This document shows positions 42,172 to 51,998 of a stretch of 64,000 nt of DNA, one piece after another (the stretch's first letter is position 1; every line of letters begins with the position of its first letter). Position numbers and translations under genes: made by a program. Under the pieces are notes generated by a model. That model was not told the origin of the DNA, ran no database searches, and saw only the letters and a list, made by a program, of their open reading frames with translations. Location: positions 4,030,001-4,094,000 of the forward strand of contig JAWZSP010000003.1 of the NCBI GenBank assembly GCA_034401135.1, read 5' to 3'. This DNA comes from Volutella citrinella. Lineage: Eukaryota; Ascomycota; Sordariomycetes; Hypocreales; Nectriaceae.

Positions 42172-42626
42172 CTAGAGGTGCGCCTTGATCAGAGCCTCAA
42201 TGGCCTGAGGGTTCGCTCCCATGACGGGATCGCCAACCGGCTCGCTGTCTTTGAAAAGCTTGAAGGTAGGCATGGCAGAGATCCTATACTCTTGTGCGAT
42301 CCTCTCGTTCGTGTCGACGTTGACTTTGATAAACACAACTTGCTCTTCGTAGGCCTCAGCAAACTGGGTGATCCTGGGAGCGATGGCCTGGCAAGGACCA
42401 CACCAGTCGGCGTAGAAGTCCACAAGAACTAGCTTGTTTTCCTTAGCGGCATCTTCCAACTTCTTGTTGAAGTCACTCAGGCTGTAATGGTGGTCAGCCA
42501 GGACCCGGGGTTGTGCATGGATGGGTGCAGCAGATATGCAGGACTCGGCGGGGTTCGCGCTGGGCAATCGTCATTGTCTCAGCATACATACTCAGTGACG
42601 GAAAGAACTTTGCTCTCGGTGGACAT
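42172..42626 (-). CDS. Thioredoxin
   Basis: Small disulfide reductase acting with thioredoxin reductase in redox control. Exon 1 (42626-42592) and exon 2 (42481-42172) give 114 aa; the 110-nt intron has GTATGT and CATTACAG ends. The active site WCGPC is at residues 38-42 (VDFYADWCGPC), with the cis-Pro loop in AMPTFKLF and the conserved VDTNERIAQEYRI. The N-terminus (MSTESKVLSVTDLSDF) is not a targeting signal, so a cytosolic thioredoxin is likely. A single-exon reading from 42567 carries an intron-derived leader and is wrong. Divergent from rad52 with 487 bp between starts. Confidence 0.95.
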
Positions 42627-43113
42627 TTTGATCGTTTCTGAGGAGGAATTTATCAAGGATTCGGGCGAATAACGCAAGCTGGGTTGAGGCAATGAAGGAG
42701 AAAATTTAGCTGGATGTACGGCCAGAGGGCAGCTTTGGGAATTAGTGGGATGGATGATGCAAGCAGCCGCCCAAGATCTTAGCGTCTTGCTTAGGCAACG
42801 GAAGCGCTAGGATTAATCAGTTAGTGAGGTGAGGGGTAAGGTAACCTTGCCAGTTGCGACGGTAGCGACGGCGGGCACATCTCGGCAAGTGGGCCCAGCT
42901 CTGTCATCAACTCGTCACGTGTTCTCCCGTCTTGGAGCACCCTCGACGCGACAGCCTAATCGTGAACGCGTCGAAGATGGCAGGAGGTTGACACAGAGCA
43001 GCAACGTCTTTGTGCTCCCCAACAACACGACCCAGCAGCTTATTTCGACGCCCTGGACCTAGCTTATCCGCTACAGATGACGGTATAGGCGGCAGAGCTG
43101 CTTTTAACAAACT
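42627..43113. other. Divergent promoter region thioredoxin/rad52
   Basis: 487 bp serving both genes. No clear Yap1 site (TTACTAA) was found by eye. Confidence 0.45.
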
Positions 43114-44730
43114 ATGCCTGCGTGAGTCGCTACTTTTCCGAGTATCGTCCTCAGTTGCGTATTGACTGTTGCTCAGTCCAGGTGATCAACACACGATAGT
43201 GGCCAACCCGTTCGAGGAGCCGAAACAACGGGTATCGACATGGGCCGCCAAGGAGATTGCTACTATTTCCGCCAAACTTGACAAGCAGCTAGGCCCCGAA
43301 TACATTTCGGCTCGTGCTGGCCCCGGCGGGTCCAAGGTGCACTATCTCACGGCCGAGAAATGCATCAGCCTCGCCAATGAAGTTTTCGGCTTTAATGGCT
43401 GGTCGTCCTCCATTCAAAACATTCAAGTTGACTTTGCGGACGAGAACCCGCAGACTAAGCGCGTGAGTATCGGGTTGTCCGTCATCGTTCGCGTCACCCT
43501 TCGTGATGGCACATTCCACGAAGATATCGGATATGGATCAATCGAAAATGCCAAGGGGAAAGCAATGGCTTTCGAGAAGGCCAAGAAGGAGGGAACGACA
43601 GACGGGTTGAAGCGAGCCCTGAGAAGTTTTGGCAACGTTCTCGGGAACTGTGTTTACGACAAGGACTATGTGCGCCAAGTCACCAAGATGAAGGCTGAGC
43701 CTGTCAAGAAGTTTGACCAAATGCATCTGCATCGACATGCCGATTATGTGAAGCATGAGCCGTCCAAACCAGCACCGGCCCCGGTTCCGACAGCTATGGT
43801 CAAAACAGAGCCCTCAGGCCCTGTGGGTGTGGCGTCGGACTCCTTCGAAGATTTCCTAGGCGGTATGCGGTCCTCGGACCTATTTAATGAAAGTGAGGCT
43901 GACCATCGGTAGAACTCGACGAAGCAGACTTCTGCGTACCGGAGGAAGGCCACCCCGACGAAATAATGTTGTCCAAGTCCATTACAAGTCATCAAACAGG
44001 CCCCTCTCGCCCTCAGAACCCGCCGCCTGCAGGGCGACCCATGGCAGTCGCGGCTCCAAATCGCCCGCCCCAGACACCAAATTCAGATCAATCACGCCCC
44101 GGGCCTCCCAACGCGAATATTGCGAATCGACCACAGCCAACCCCAGCTAGGACTCCTAGCAATCCCTCAGCGGCTGCTCGCCCACCGCCGCAAAATGGAA
44201 ACGTCCCCGAGACAGTCGGCTTCTTCTCTGCCAAAGCAGTAAATCAGCTCCCCGACTCGGCCCTACAGGGCGCGAATAACACTCGCATCGCTTTGCCGCA
44301 GGGCCAACAGGCATTCAACCCGAAAGCGGAGAGTCCATCTATCCGCAAAACGCCTGGTATCGATCATACGTCGTCAAAGCCAGTATCCAGGACCGGCCAA
44401 CACGTTCCGCCCGCTAGCAGCCAGGCCGGCGCAGCCCAAACCAACCCGAATAGCTTCACACCTGTGCGACCATCTATGCCTAGCTCACAAAGCGCTAGAT
44501 CGAACGTTGTGAACCCTTCGCTTGACCAAGCCCGACGGATCGGAGCCCCGACGGGACCCGGCAGTCCCCTCGCAAACAGAGGATCGTACCGCCCGCCTAC
44601 TATGAAACGTCCACCGCCGGGTGATGTGGGGGCTGGTAGACCACCACTTGCGGATCTTCCTGCGAATGGCAATCCTGTGGGAGCCACGGCCCCGGGAGTC
44701 GATGCGGCGAAACGACAGAAAATGGCATAG
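43114..44730 (+). CDS. rad52: DNA repair protein Rad52 (Rad22/MUS11)
   Basis: Rad52 mediates loading of Rad51 on RPA-coated ssDNA and anneals complementary strands. Exon 1 is only 8 nt (43114-43121, ATGCCTGC). Exon 2 is 43177-43862 and exon 3 is 43913-44730, giving 503 aa. The DNA-binding, ring-forming core spans about residues 15-195: NPFEEPKQRVSTWAAKEI, ISARAGPGGSKVHYL, ANEVFGFNGWSSSI, GYGSIENAKGKAMAFEKAKKEG and TDGLKRALRSFGNVLGNCVYDKD. The intron at 43863-43912 is chosen because it joins FEDFLG to ELDEADFCVPEE; without it the frame ends at 43912. The C-terminal part (about 240-503) is Pro/Asn/Gln-rich, as in fungal Rad52, with FFSAKAVNQLPD and PTMKRPPP as conserved patches. Nuclear. Confidence 0.96.
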
Positions 44731-45045
44731 TCATGAGACTAGCCTCGATGGATAAAGGAACTGGGCAGTGCTGGAATTACGTTGCATGGCGCACTGGTGT
44801 CTACGGATGTTTTGGTCCTTCTGCTTTATTTCGGCGCTTTGGCGTCTGGGCTCCCTTGCACAGCGTCCGGAGAATTGATGGCGCATTCAAGAGATAGGTC
44901 ACTGATGAAACAATCGAAATATGTCGATGGCCCAATTATTTACCACTATGTTACACTCAACTCATCCCGAGCGTGCAAATCCAAGCATGGCCGGCCCTGC
45001 GTCTGGTTGAGGATATTTACACGCAGATATTTGCAATGAAGCCTC
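44731..45045. other. Convergent intergenic region rad52/Mgr3-like
   Basis: 315 bp of 3' flanks; no gene seen. Confidence 0.5.
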
Positions 45046-46672
45046 CTATGCCTTGGGTAATCCAGCAAGGGCGCTTCGGGCTTGCTTGGCGGCCTCGGGG
45101 AAGTCCAGCTTGGCGGCCATATCCAGGCACTGCATATACTTCTTGCGGGCAAGATCAGTCTTACCCAACATTGCTGCGACATCGCCCCAGTTGCATAGGG
45201 CCACGGCGCACGCCTCATCACATTCATCCGTGCGGTCATCGTCCTTGACATCCTTGGCATGCAGATATGCATTCTTGGCCCAATTGAGGGCAGCCTCAAG
45301 AGCATCCTTGCGGGTAGTAGGCATACCGGGGTCATTGAGTCCCTTGATAATAGCAGAAGGCTCAGCAGCTGATTCCTCGGCGGACGCCGGGGAGGAGAGA
45401 ATAGGGTTCTGGGCAAATGAAGCAGAGAGGTTGTTCATAATGACAGCACGGTGGCAGGGTTTATCGCACAGGCGCAGCGCTTGGAAGAAAAGAGGAATGG
45501 CAAGGTGGAAGTCTGACTTGCGCTCGTAGTCGCGACCAAGTGACTCCATCGCGCCGCCCATTTCTTCAGGAGAGAGCCAGTCGCCTTCGCCTGGCTTAAC
45601 GCCTTCCGTTTGGCGTCGACGGTACTCCTTCAGAGCAGTCTCAACCGCCCAGACCAGGTGCTTCTGCGAATTCTCGGGTTCCAGGACGTGTTCATCAGCA
45701 TAAAGCTCTCCAAGCTTCACAGAAGTCCCGACACATTTGGCAAGGAGTCGACTGCGCTTGTGCCAAAGACTCTCGATTTCTGAGCCGTCGCCGCCTTCCT
45801 TTGGTTCGGCCGCTACGACACTCGTGGTCTTCTGAGCATCGGAGGCTGCTGGCTTCTCGGCCGTGCGAAGTTGGCCGTTATCATCCACCTTCCCCTCACG
45901 AACGGACTGGTCCATAACGTCAAGCCACTTCCTGCAGTCAGCCAGTACAACTTCGAGGACCTGAGCAGCACCCTTGAAGTTGCCAATCTTTTGTAGCCAA
46001 AAAGTCGTCTGAATGCGGATACCCAGCACCTCGTCGGAAAAGGGATCTAGGCCATGCTCAGCGCATTGATCCATAGCCCGCTTGTAGTACTTCAAGGCGA
46101 GTTCGGCATCGGGGGTAATGTTGGTGTAGTAGAGAGCGCGTCGTAGCGAGTTGGCGATGGGCTTGGGATATCGTGTAAATTGGGAGTGGTAAAAGTAGGT
46201 GAAGTATAAGTTGACAGTATAGGCGATCATGACACCAATGACGGCGAGGCTGCCAAGTATTAGCACTTGCAGAACCCCAAACAGGAAACAGAGAGACGTA
46301 CACAGCCAATGCCAGGGAGGTAGCCCCCGGGCTCTGCCTGAAAGCCGTACGAATGCCTGTCGGGCTCACAGCAGTGGAAAGGCTTCTGAGGCCGGCTCCG
46401 AGAGCTCGGCCAGCGAACTTGCGGAAGGAGATTGGCGGGGGAGGAGGCTGCTGTTTCTGCGGGAGCTGGTTCTTCTTGTGCTGGAGCTCTTTATCGGGCA
46501 GAGAGCTCGTGCTTGAGTTGAAGCGCCGTTGGTGCGGTCGGAGGGGTATGATGGCGCGCATGGAAAACGACTCTGCGCCAGCGCGCAGATGGATGGAAAG
46601 CACTCCGTTTGTCGCATGTCGGAGGCATTGGCCATGAAGAGGCCTCAGAGATGAAACTGCCGAGACAGACAT
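45046..46672 (-). CDS. Mitochondrial TPR protein, Mgr3-like
   Basis: Exon 1 (46672-46302) and exon 2 (46249-45046) encode 524 aa; the 52-nt intron has a GTACGT donor, GCTAATAC branch and CAG acceptor. The N-terminus is a mitochondrial presequence with many Arg/Ser and no acids for about 30 residues. A membrane helix spans the exon junction (SLALAV/LAVIGVMIAYTVNLYF). The rest holds TPR-like helix pairs: PDAELALKYYKRAMDQCAEHG, LGIRIQTTFWLQKIGNFKGAAQVLEVVL, DFHLAIPLFFQALRLC and EACAVALCNWGDVAAMLGKTDLARKKYMQCLDMA. Mgr3 is the yeast inner-membrane adaptor of the i-AAA protease Yme1, with a membrane anchor and C-terminal TPRs. That is the best fit by architecture but is not certain. Divergent from the Dap1-like gene. 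Confidence 0.85.
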
Positions 46673-46960
46673 GTTGAGCTGTCCGTCGCGATGGCTGTAT
46701 CAGGCTGTGTGTTGTAGTGAGATTGGGAATTGATGAGACGACATGACAGCCGATGAGCGACAGAGCTTGCGTCTGTGGTGGTGCCGACTGTGATCGGGTG
46801 CACGGACCAGTTCAGTCCGGCCGTACTGGCCCGTGCACGGTGCTGGACGGCAAGAACCTATGACGGCCGAGGCTTTGTGAGCAATGTCGCCGACGGCCCT
46901 AATCCTCATGCCTCAATTCCCAACTTGCCTTCAACAATTCCTTGTCCCTATCCCGTCAAA
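46673..46960. promoter_or_regulatory. Compact bidirectional promoter
   Basis: Only 288 bp separate the divergent starts of the Mgr3-like and Dap1-like genes, so the promoter elements must be shared or overlapping. No specific motif identified. Confidence 0.5.
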
Positions 46961-47689
46961 ATGTCTGGAAAATTCGCGCCCAAGACTGCCGTTCAATTGA
47001 ACCCGCCGAAGGATGACCCTATCTCGCTTGAGGAGCTGGGCAAGGCCAACGGTATGTCACGCGGTACCCCGCCGTCTCCATGTATGGGATTAAGGGTCGA
47101 GATCATGTGAAAGCCGCTGAGCTTCAAGGTGGTTTTAATTGGCTATTTGGGCTACCGGAAGCACAATGAACTTCTGGACATGATCTCGAGCTCCAGCTTC
47201 ATCTCGTGTGGTTTTCAGCGACTTCAGAAAGTGAAAAGATGCGAACATGGGCTAACGTTGGCATAGGCGTTGATAGTGACAAGTGCTACGTTGCCATCAA
47301 GGTATGTTGATGGATCTAGTGCGCCCCAGCTCGACCAAACAACTAATTCAATCGCTAGGGCAAGGTCTACGATGTAACCGGTAACCCTGTCTACGCCCCA
47401 GGAGGCGCGTATCACGGTATGTCCAGCGTCTATCCGTTGCGCCGTCACTGGAGCATCGCTTGACGAGTCACTGCATAAGGACGCACAGACTAATATTTGA
47501 GCATCAGTTTTTACCGGGAAGGATGCATCCAATGCTCTAGGGAAGTCGTCCAAGGAAGCCGCGGATGTCTTTGCCGACTGGTCCGGGCTTGACGAGAAGC
47601 AGAAGGGAGTGCTCAACGATTGGATCACCTTCTTCTCTAAGAGATACAACGTGGTTGGGATCGTCGAGGGCGCCACTAACATGGAATGA
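46961..47689 (+). CDS. dap1: Dap1-like cytochrome b5-fold haem protein (MAPR family)
   Basis: Dap1/PGRMC-type proteins bind haem through a tyrosine and support sterol-synthesis P450 enzymes (Erg11) and azole tolerance. Four exons (46961-47051, 47267-47301, 47359-47416, 47508-47689) encode 121 aa. The b5-like fold is complete: DPISLEELGKANG, CYVAIKGKVYDVTGN, then VYAPGGAYHVFTGKDASNALG, in which Tyr54 takes the haem-ligand position of PGRMC1. It ends with a WSGLDEKQKGVLNDWITFFSKRY helix. The typical b5 histidine pair is absent, which separates it from cytochrome b5. No N-terminal membrane helix is visible, so it may be soluble or peripherally bound. Frame is restored at every junction, including the 35-nt exon 2. 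Confidence 0.93.
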
Positions 47690-50600
47690 CTAGCCGCCGA
47701 AGGATCCAGTACGCCCGTTAAGCTCTAAAGGCATCTGGAAACCGAGGACCTCATGTCGCTGGCTAGGTTTGCACGGTTGACAGGCAGGCATTGAGCACGT
47801 CTGGCTGCACAACTAAATAGAAACGGATTGCCACGCAGCATCTCACATCTTTGCTCTCACATGCCGAACTTGCTTTTAAAAATCTGCCGGGCCCTGCTGT
47901 GATCTTTTCCGCGCGGTCTTAAAGCAAACAAAAGGCGAGTTGCTTGAATCACAAAGACATAGGCAACTGTTGGTATCCATACTAGGACATCTAGTAAATT
48001 GCACCACTGCTATACATGACTGCTGGCAACCATGACTATAACCATGTCCCGACGAAATCTAGATGATAGTACCAAAACTGATTCACAGCTTTCGCAACAC
48101 CGTGGTTGATTTGCACCCGTCCTCATGCTTGCCATCTCCACATCAACGTCGACTTACACCCGATCTCCCCATCCATGTCTATTTCGATCCTTCGTTGTGA
48201 AGCAGCTGGGAACCAACGTGAGCATGCTTCGCGTTTGCGATTGTCTGCCAAGATGCGATACAGCCATCGCAAGGACCGCTCTGTTCCCACGAATTGCGCA
48301 ATACCTTTACTCCACAGCATTGGTGGAAAGGATCGTTCCGGGCAAAGTGGCAGTAAGATTTGAGCCGGATTTCAGAATGGCTGCAAGTGAAAAGAAACTC
48401 TTCAAAGTCACACATGGCGGGTTTGGTATTGTAGCTCGAGGGCGAAGGGCTGAACGACTAGACGACTCGAACATAGGTCAGCCGAGGTGTTGTGTTAGGA
48501 AAGAGTCTTGGGGCTTAAGGGGCTCACAGGCGAGGAGTTTCAAGGTGCAAAAGATACAGTACAGAACTGTGCTCGAATCTCAGATAAGGCGGGATTCATG
48601 GAACTGGTTCGGAGAAAGGTCGTCTGAGCAGAGCATCATAGGGGCGCGAATTGCAGCCTCTTATATTAACTCAACCAGAGAGCAGCCACAAAACCACTAC
48701 GCCAGGATCACCTCCTTTTACAGACTATTGCTTCTAGCCACCTGCAGCAAGTTTCGTATCAGTCGGCGCCCAGAGGGCATTGGAGCACTATGATTGCTTC
48801 ATCCTAGACTATGCATCCGCCACGAGCTGGTTCCCGCAAGTCTGGGCTCAAAGGGTTCAGGCACATTGCGCCAACGCAGGCTCCCGGTTGTACAACGATA
48901 GAGGGGTTGGTAGCCCTGGAGCAAACCAGCCACAGGGGATAGACGGTTAAGGGGTCTCCCAATTCTTTTGCTCGTGCGGCCGCAGCTTGGGGTTTCCCTG
49001 TGCAAACGCGTCCGATCAGATCCAGCTGTTTGGAAGAAGCCACCAAGCGGGCAGGTGAGGTATGCGCGGATGATTACGGAGCCAAAACGCCGTTTGCACA
49101 GGCAGGTACAGAAAAGCTCAGCGGACATGGCGACTTGCGAAGGGGCCCGAATGATAGCCTGTGTGCGGTGTTTTGAGAGCATGCGGTTGAGTGCGTAGTG
49201 GCGCAGGCACTTGGGGTGCATTGGGCATCGAGTACGTCCATATCCATACCTTAAGGTAGGCAGGTAGGTACCTTGGCCAGAGGGTGGCGATGCACTGAGC
49301 TATTGGAACATTCCATGGCACTGAGCGGCTCAGCTCAGCCTGCAGTCAGTGGTGGAGGAAAGAACGAAAGAAAGCGGGTATAGGATAACACGTCAAGGAC
49401 CAAATGACCTGAGGCAACGGGGCGTACCCATCTGGTCCACCGTTTCTGGGGGAGGGTACGGAGTATCAGGGTGGCTGTGTTGATACTGGCCGGGGGGCTT
49501 GCAGCACGACTCAGGGCCTGGCCTGCAGCAACTGCAAGTCTGCAACCCCCCGTGGGCACGGGCAGCTAATTACCAGCAGCATTTGCCTAAACCAATAGGT
49601 TGAGTCCAACAAGTAATGCTGCGGTCATGTGCGCATGGAGAGCACATGTGAATGCAGAGCGAATGAGGAGGCTTTTTCTCGAATGGCGGCGGAGGGAGGC
49701 TATGGTAAATGCACCCGAGCCTGGACAACAAAGCAAGTGTTGAGGCGATGATGCAGACGCAGGCGCAAGTCAGGGCATCTCAAGGCCCAACTTGAGATGA
49801 TGTCGCGCAGAACAGTCTCCCTGGCGGCTCTGGGCGGGCCATTGCGGGGGGGGGGGGTCGTTCGGGGCTGGTGGTTCGCAAGGACGGAGACCGAGCCGGT
49901 GATAGTGACTGGCAAGCTCGGGATTGTCGGGCCTGTTTGAAGCACTGGGCAAAGCAACGGAATACGCCCCGGCCCGTGAGGAATGCAGGGAACTATCGGT
50001 CAGTCACGGGTTAGCCACGGTTGGGCACCAAGGCGTCCAGGGCCTCCTGGAGCTTGATGCGGTCACAGTCGGTGCAGATGACGGAATGAATCAGGGGACT
50101 GATCACTTGCTGTTGTTTAATAGGGACGGTAGTAGTTGCCGTCAGTGCTGCACTAAACTCGGGCCAAGTCCAAGTCCAAGAAGTGGATTCTAGTGCCAAT
50201 TCCTTTAAGTTAGTAGCCCGCAGAGTCCAGAGAGACCGCCATCATAACCTTCAGCTGGACGTCCTCGATGAAATATGCAGACTCCATCAAAACAAAGGGA
50301 CGCATCAACACAGGAAACCCTCGTCAGAGCAGCTGTCCAAAAAGTCCCCTTCCAGTGCGACAAGTCCCACATTGTCGGTGTGCACTCGCAACCTCGCAGC
50401 AAAAGTCGTCGACGCCCGGTTTGTTTGCCTCGCGGCGGTTGCCTTGTTGCCTGCTCTCGGGGGGTGGAGCAACGGGTGCTGATTGGCCGCAGCGACGGCT
50501 TGCAGCATCACCCGAGTGGAAGTGAGGCGAGACAAGACCGAGGAGGGGGGAAGGAGCCGGCGACAATACAACCCGAAGGGACAACTCAGTGCCTCAGAGG

Positions 50601-51998
50601 GCAGAAGGGCAGCTGGGAACGTGCACACTTTGCGGCTCAACGGAGCCCACGACGCTGCTCCTCTTCGGCCCCAGGCCTGAGTCCTGCACCTGCGATCGCA
50701 CTTTCGTTCCGTCGCCGCCTCCACCCCCTACGTGGGACACGTCAACTCCTGAAGTCCATTCTCCTGCAACGATCTTCTGGTGTTACATGAACCTGTCCTT
50801 TTGCTGCGCCGCCGTCCGCTACCTATCGTCCCACGACTCCGCCTCTGTTAGAACCTACCTATCCGTCCGTTTGTTGTGCAACTGCTCGTGCGAGTAAGAC
50901 GAGTGCTTGCTCACGACTACTGCTCCTGCTACCACTACCTACTTTTGCCTTTGCGACGACATCCATCGGGCCCCAAGGCGCAGCTACCCAGTCAGAGAGC
51001 AAGGTGTTGGACGATTCCCCTTGCCCTCTCCGCGCTGGAACTTGTGCTTTTGTCACTTTCATCCACCAACCCTGGCTGGCCTCTCCATACTGGCGACAAG
51101 GACAGACAACTACTAGTACTAGCAGCACTAACCGAGTACTGCTTAGGAGTACTGGCACCATACCTCAACTCCCGTCTTAGAGGTACCTCTTGCGCCCAGC
51201 GGGCGAACCACTTGCAACCCACCGCCAAAATCCCCGCCGCAGGGGTCTATCCCACTTGACATTGACAGTGCTGCGCCGCGACGCTCAATCGCATCTGCTC
51301 CAGAAGAACTCATCACAGTTCCCCCCTCTCCTCCAGCTCAATCCTTCTTCGTCAGTCTTGACGCCCTACTCGCCAATCTCCATACATCACCTTCCCCTTC
51401 TCCCCTCTTTGCTTCGCCTCAATACACACTTCTCCCATCCTGAAGCACCTTCTTTGCATCTGCTGTCCGTGGCCTGGCCCACTATAAACTGCTTAAACCT
51501 GCCGCCCCCCGTCATCTTTCGGCGTCGTCATCCTCCGTTTGGCCATCGTCGCCTTCACTACCAACCCGTTCGACGAGACCCTATCACTGCGTCCCAAGAG
51601 GCTTGACCTCCCTTTGCCACCTCCAATAGACTTGCTGCCTGTGCCTGCAACATCCCGAGGTTTTCTCAGCCCCGAGGCCCGTCCCGGCGACCGCAGCTAC
51701 CTTGGCACGCCTCGCATTCACGGCTGCCCGCCGCACATCATTGTTCCACCCAGCCAAAAGCCACTGCCAGTGCTCCTCATCGCTTTTAGCATCCGCCACT
51801 TCGCCAAACCCTTGCTGAGCCACTGCGCTCGCCGATCCGCGACTTAGGTGCCGCCCCTAGCGCTCCTCTCGGAACACAGCACGGGTCGAGTTCAGTCCTG
51901 GGGATTGCTAGGTTCCTACTATTGCTAGCGGGAGGGACGTCAGTGTTCTTGGCTGAGACTGATACCTCTCTTTGCCTAGCTGGTTGAAGTACTGCATC
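47690..51998. other. 4.3 kb gene-poor region upstream of the first C2H2 factor
   Basis: No open frame resembles a known family. The palindrome-rich TACCTTAAGGTAGG...GGTAGGTACC cluster is at 49247-49272, TACGGAGTA near 49457, and a 12-G run at 49846-49857. From about 50700 to 51990 the strand becomes pyrimidine-rich, with repeated CTACTAC/CCTCC, as in a long fungal promoter and 5' UTR. Short ORFs at 48125-48793, 50275-50790 and 51190-51606 look like chance. Confidence 0.5.
49846..49857. repeat. 12-G homopolymer
   Basis: Twelve consecutive G on the plus strand in non-coding DNA; prone to slippage and assembly error. Confidence 0.9.

Noticed and set aside
48125..48793. 222-codon plus frame in the gene-poor region
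   Set aside because: No domain, no conserved-looking pattern; kept as chance ORF.
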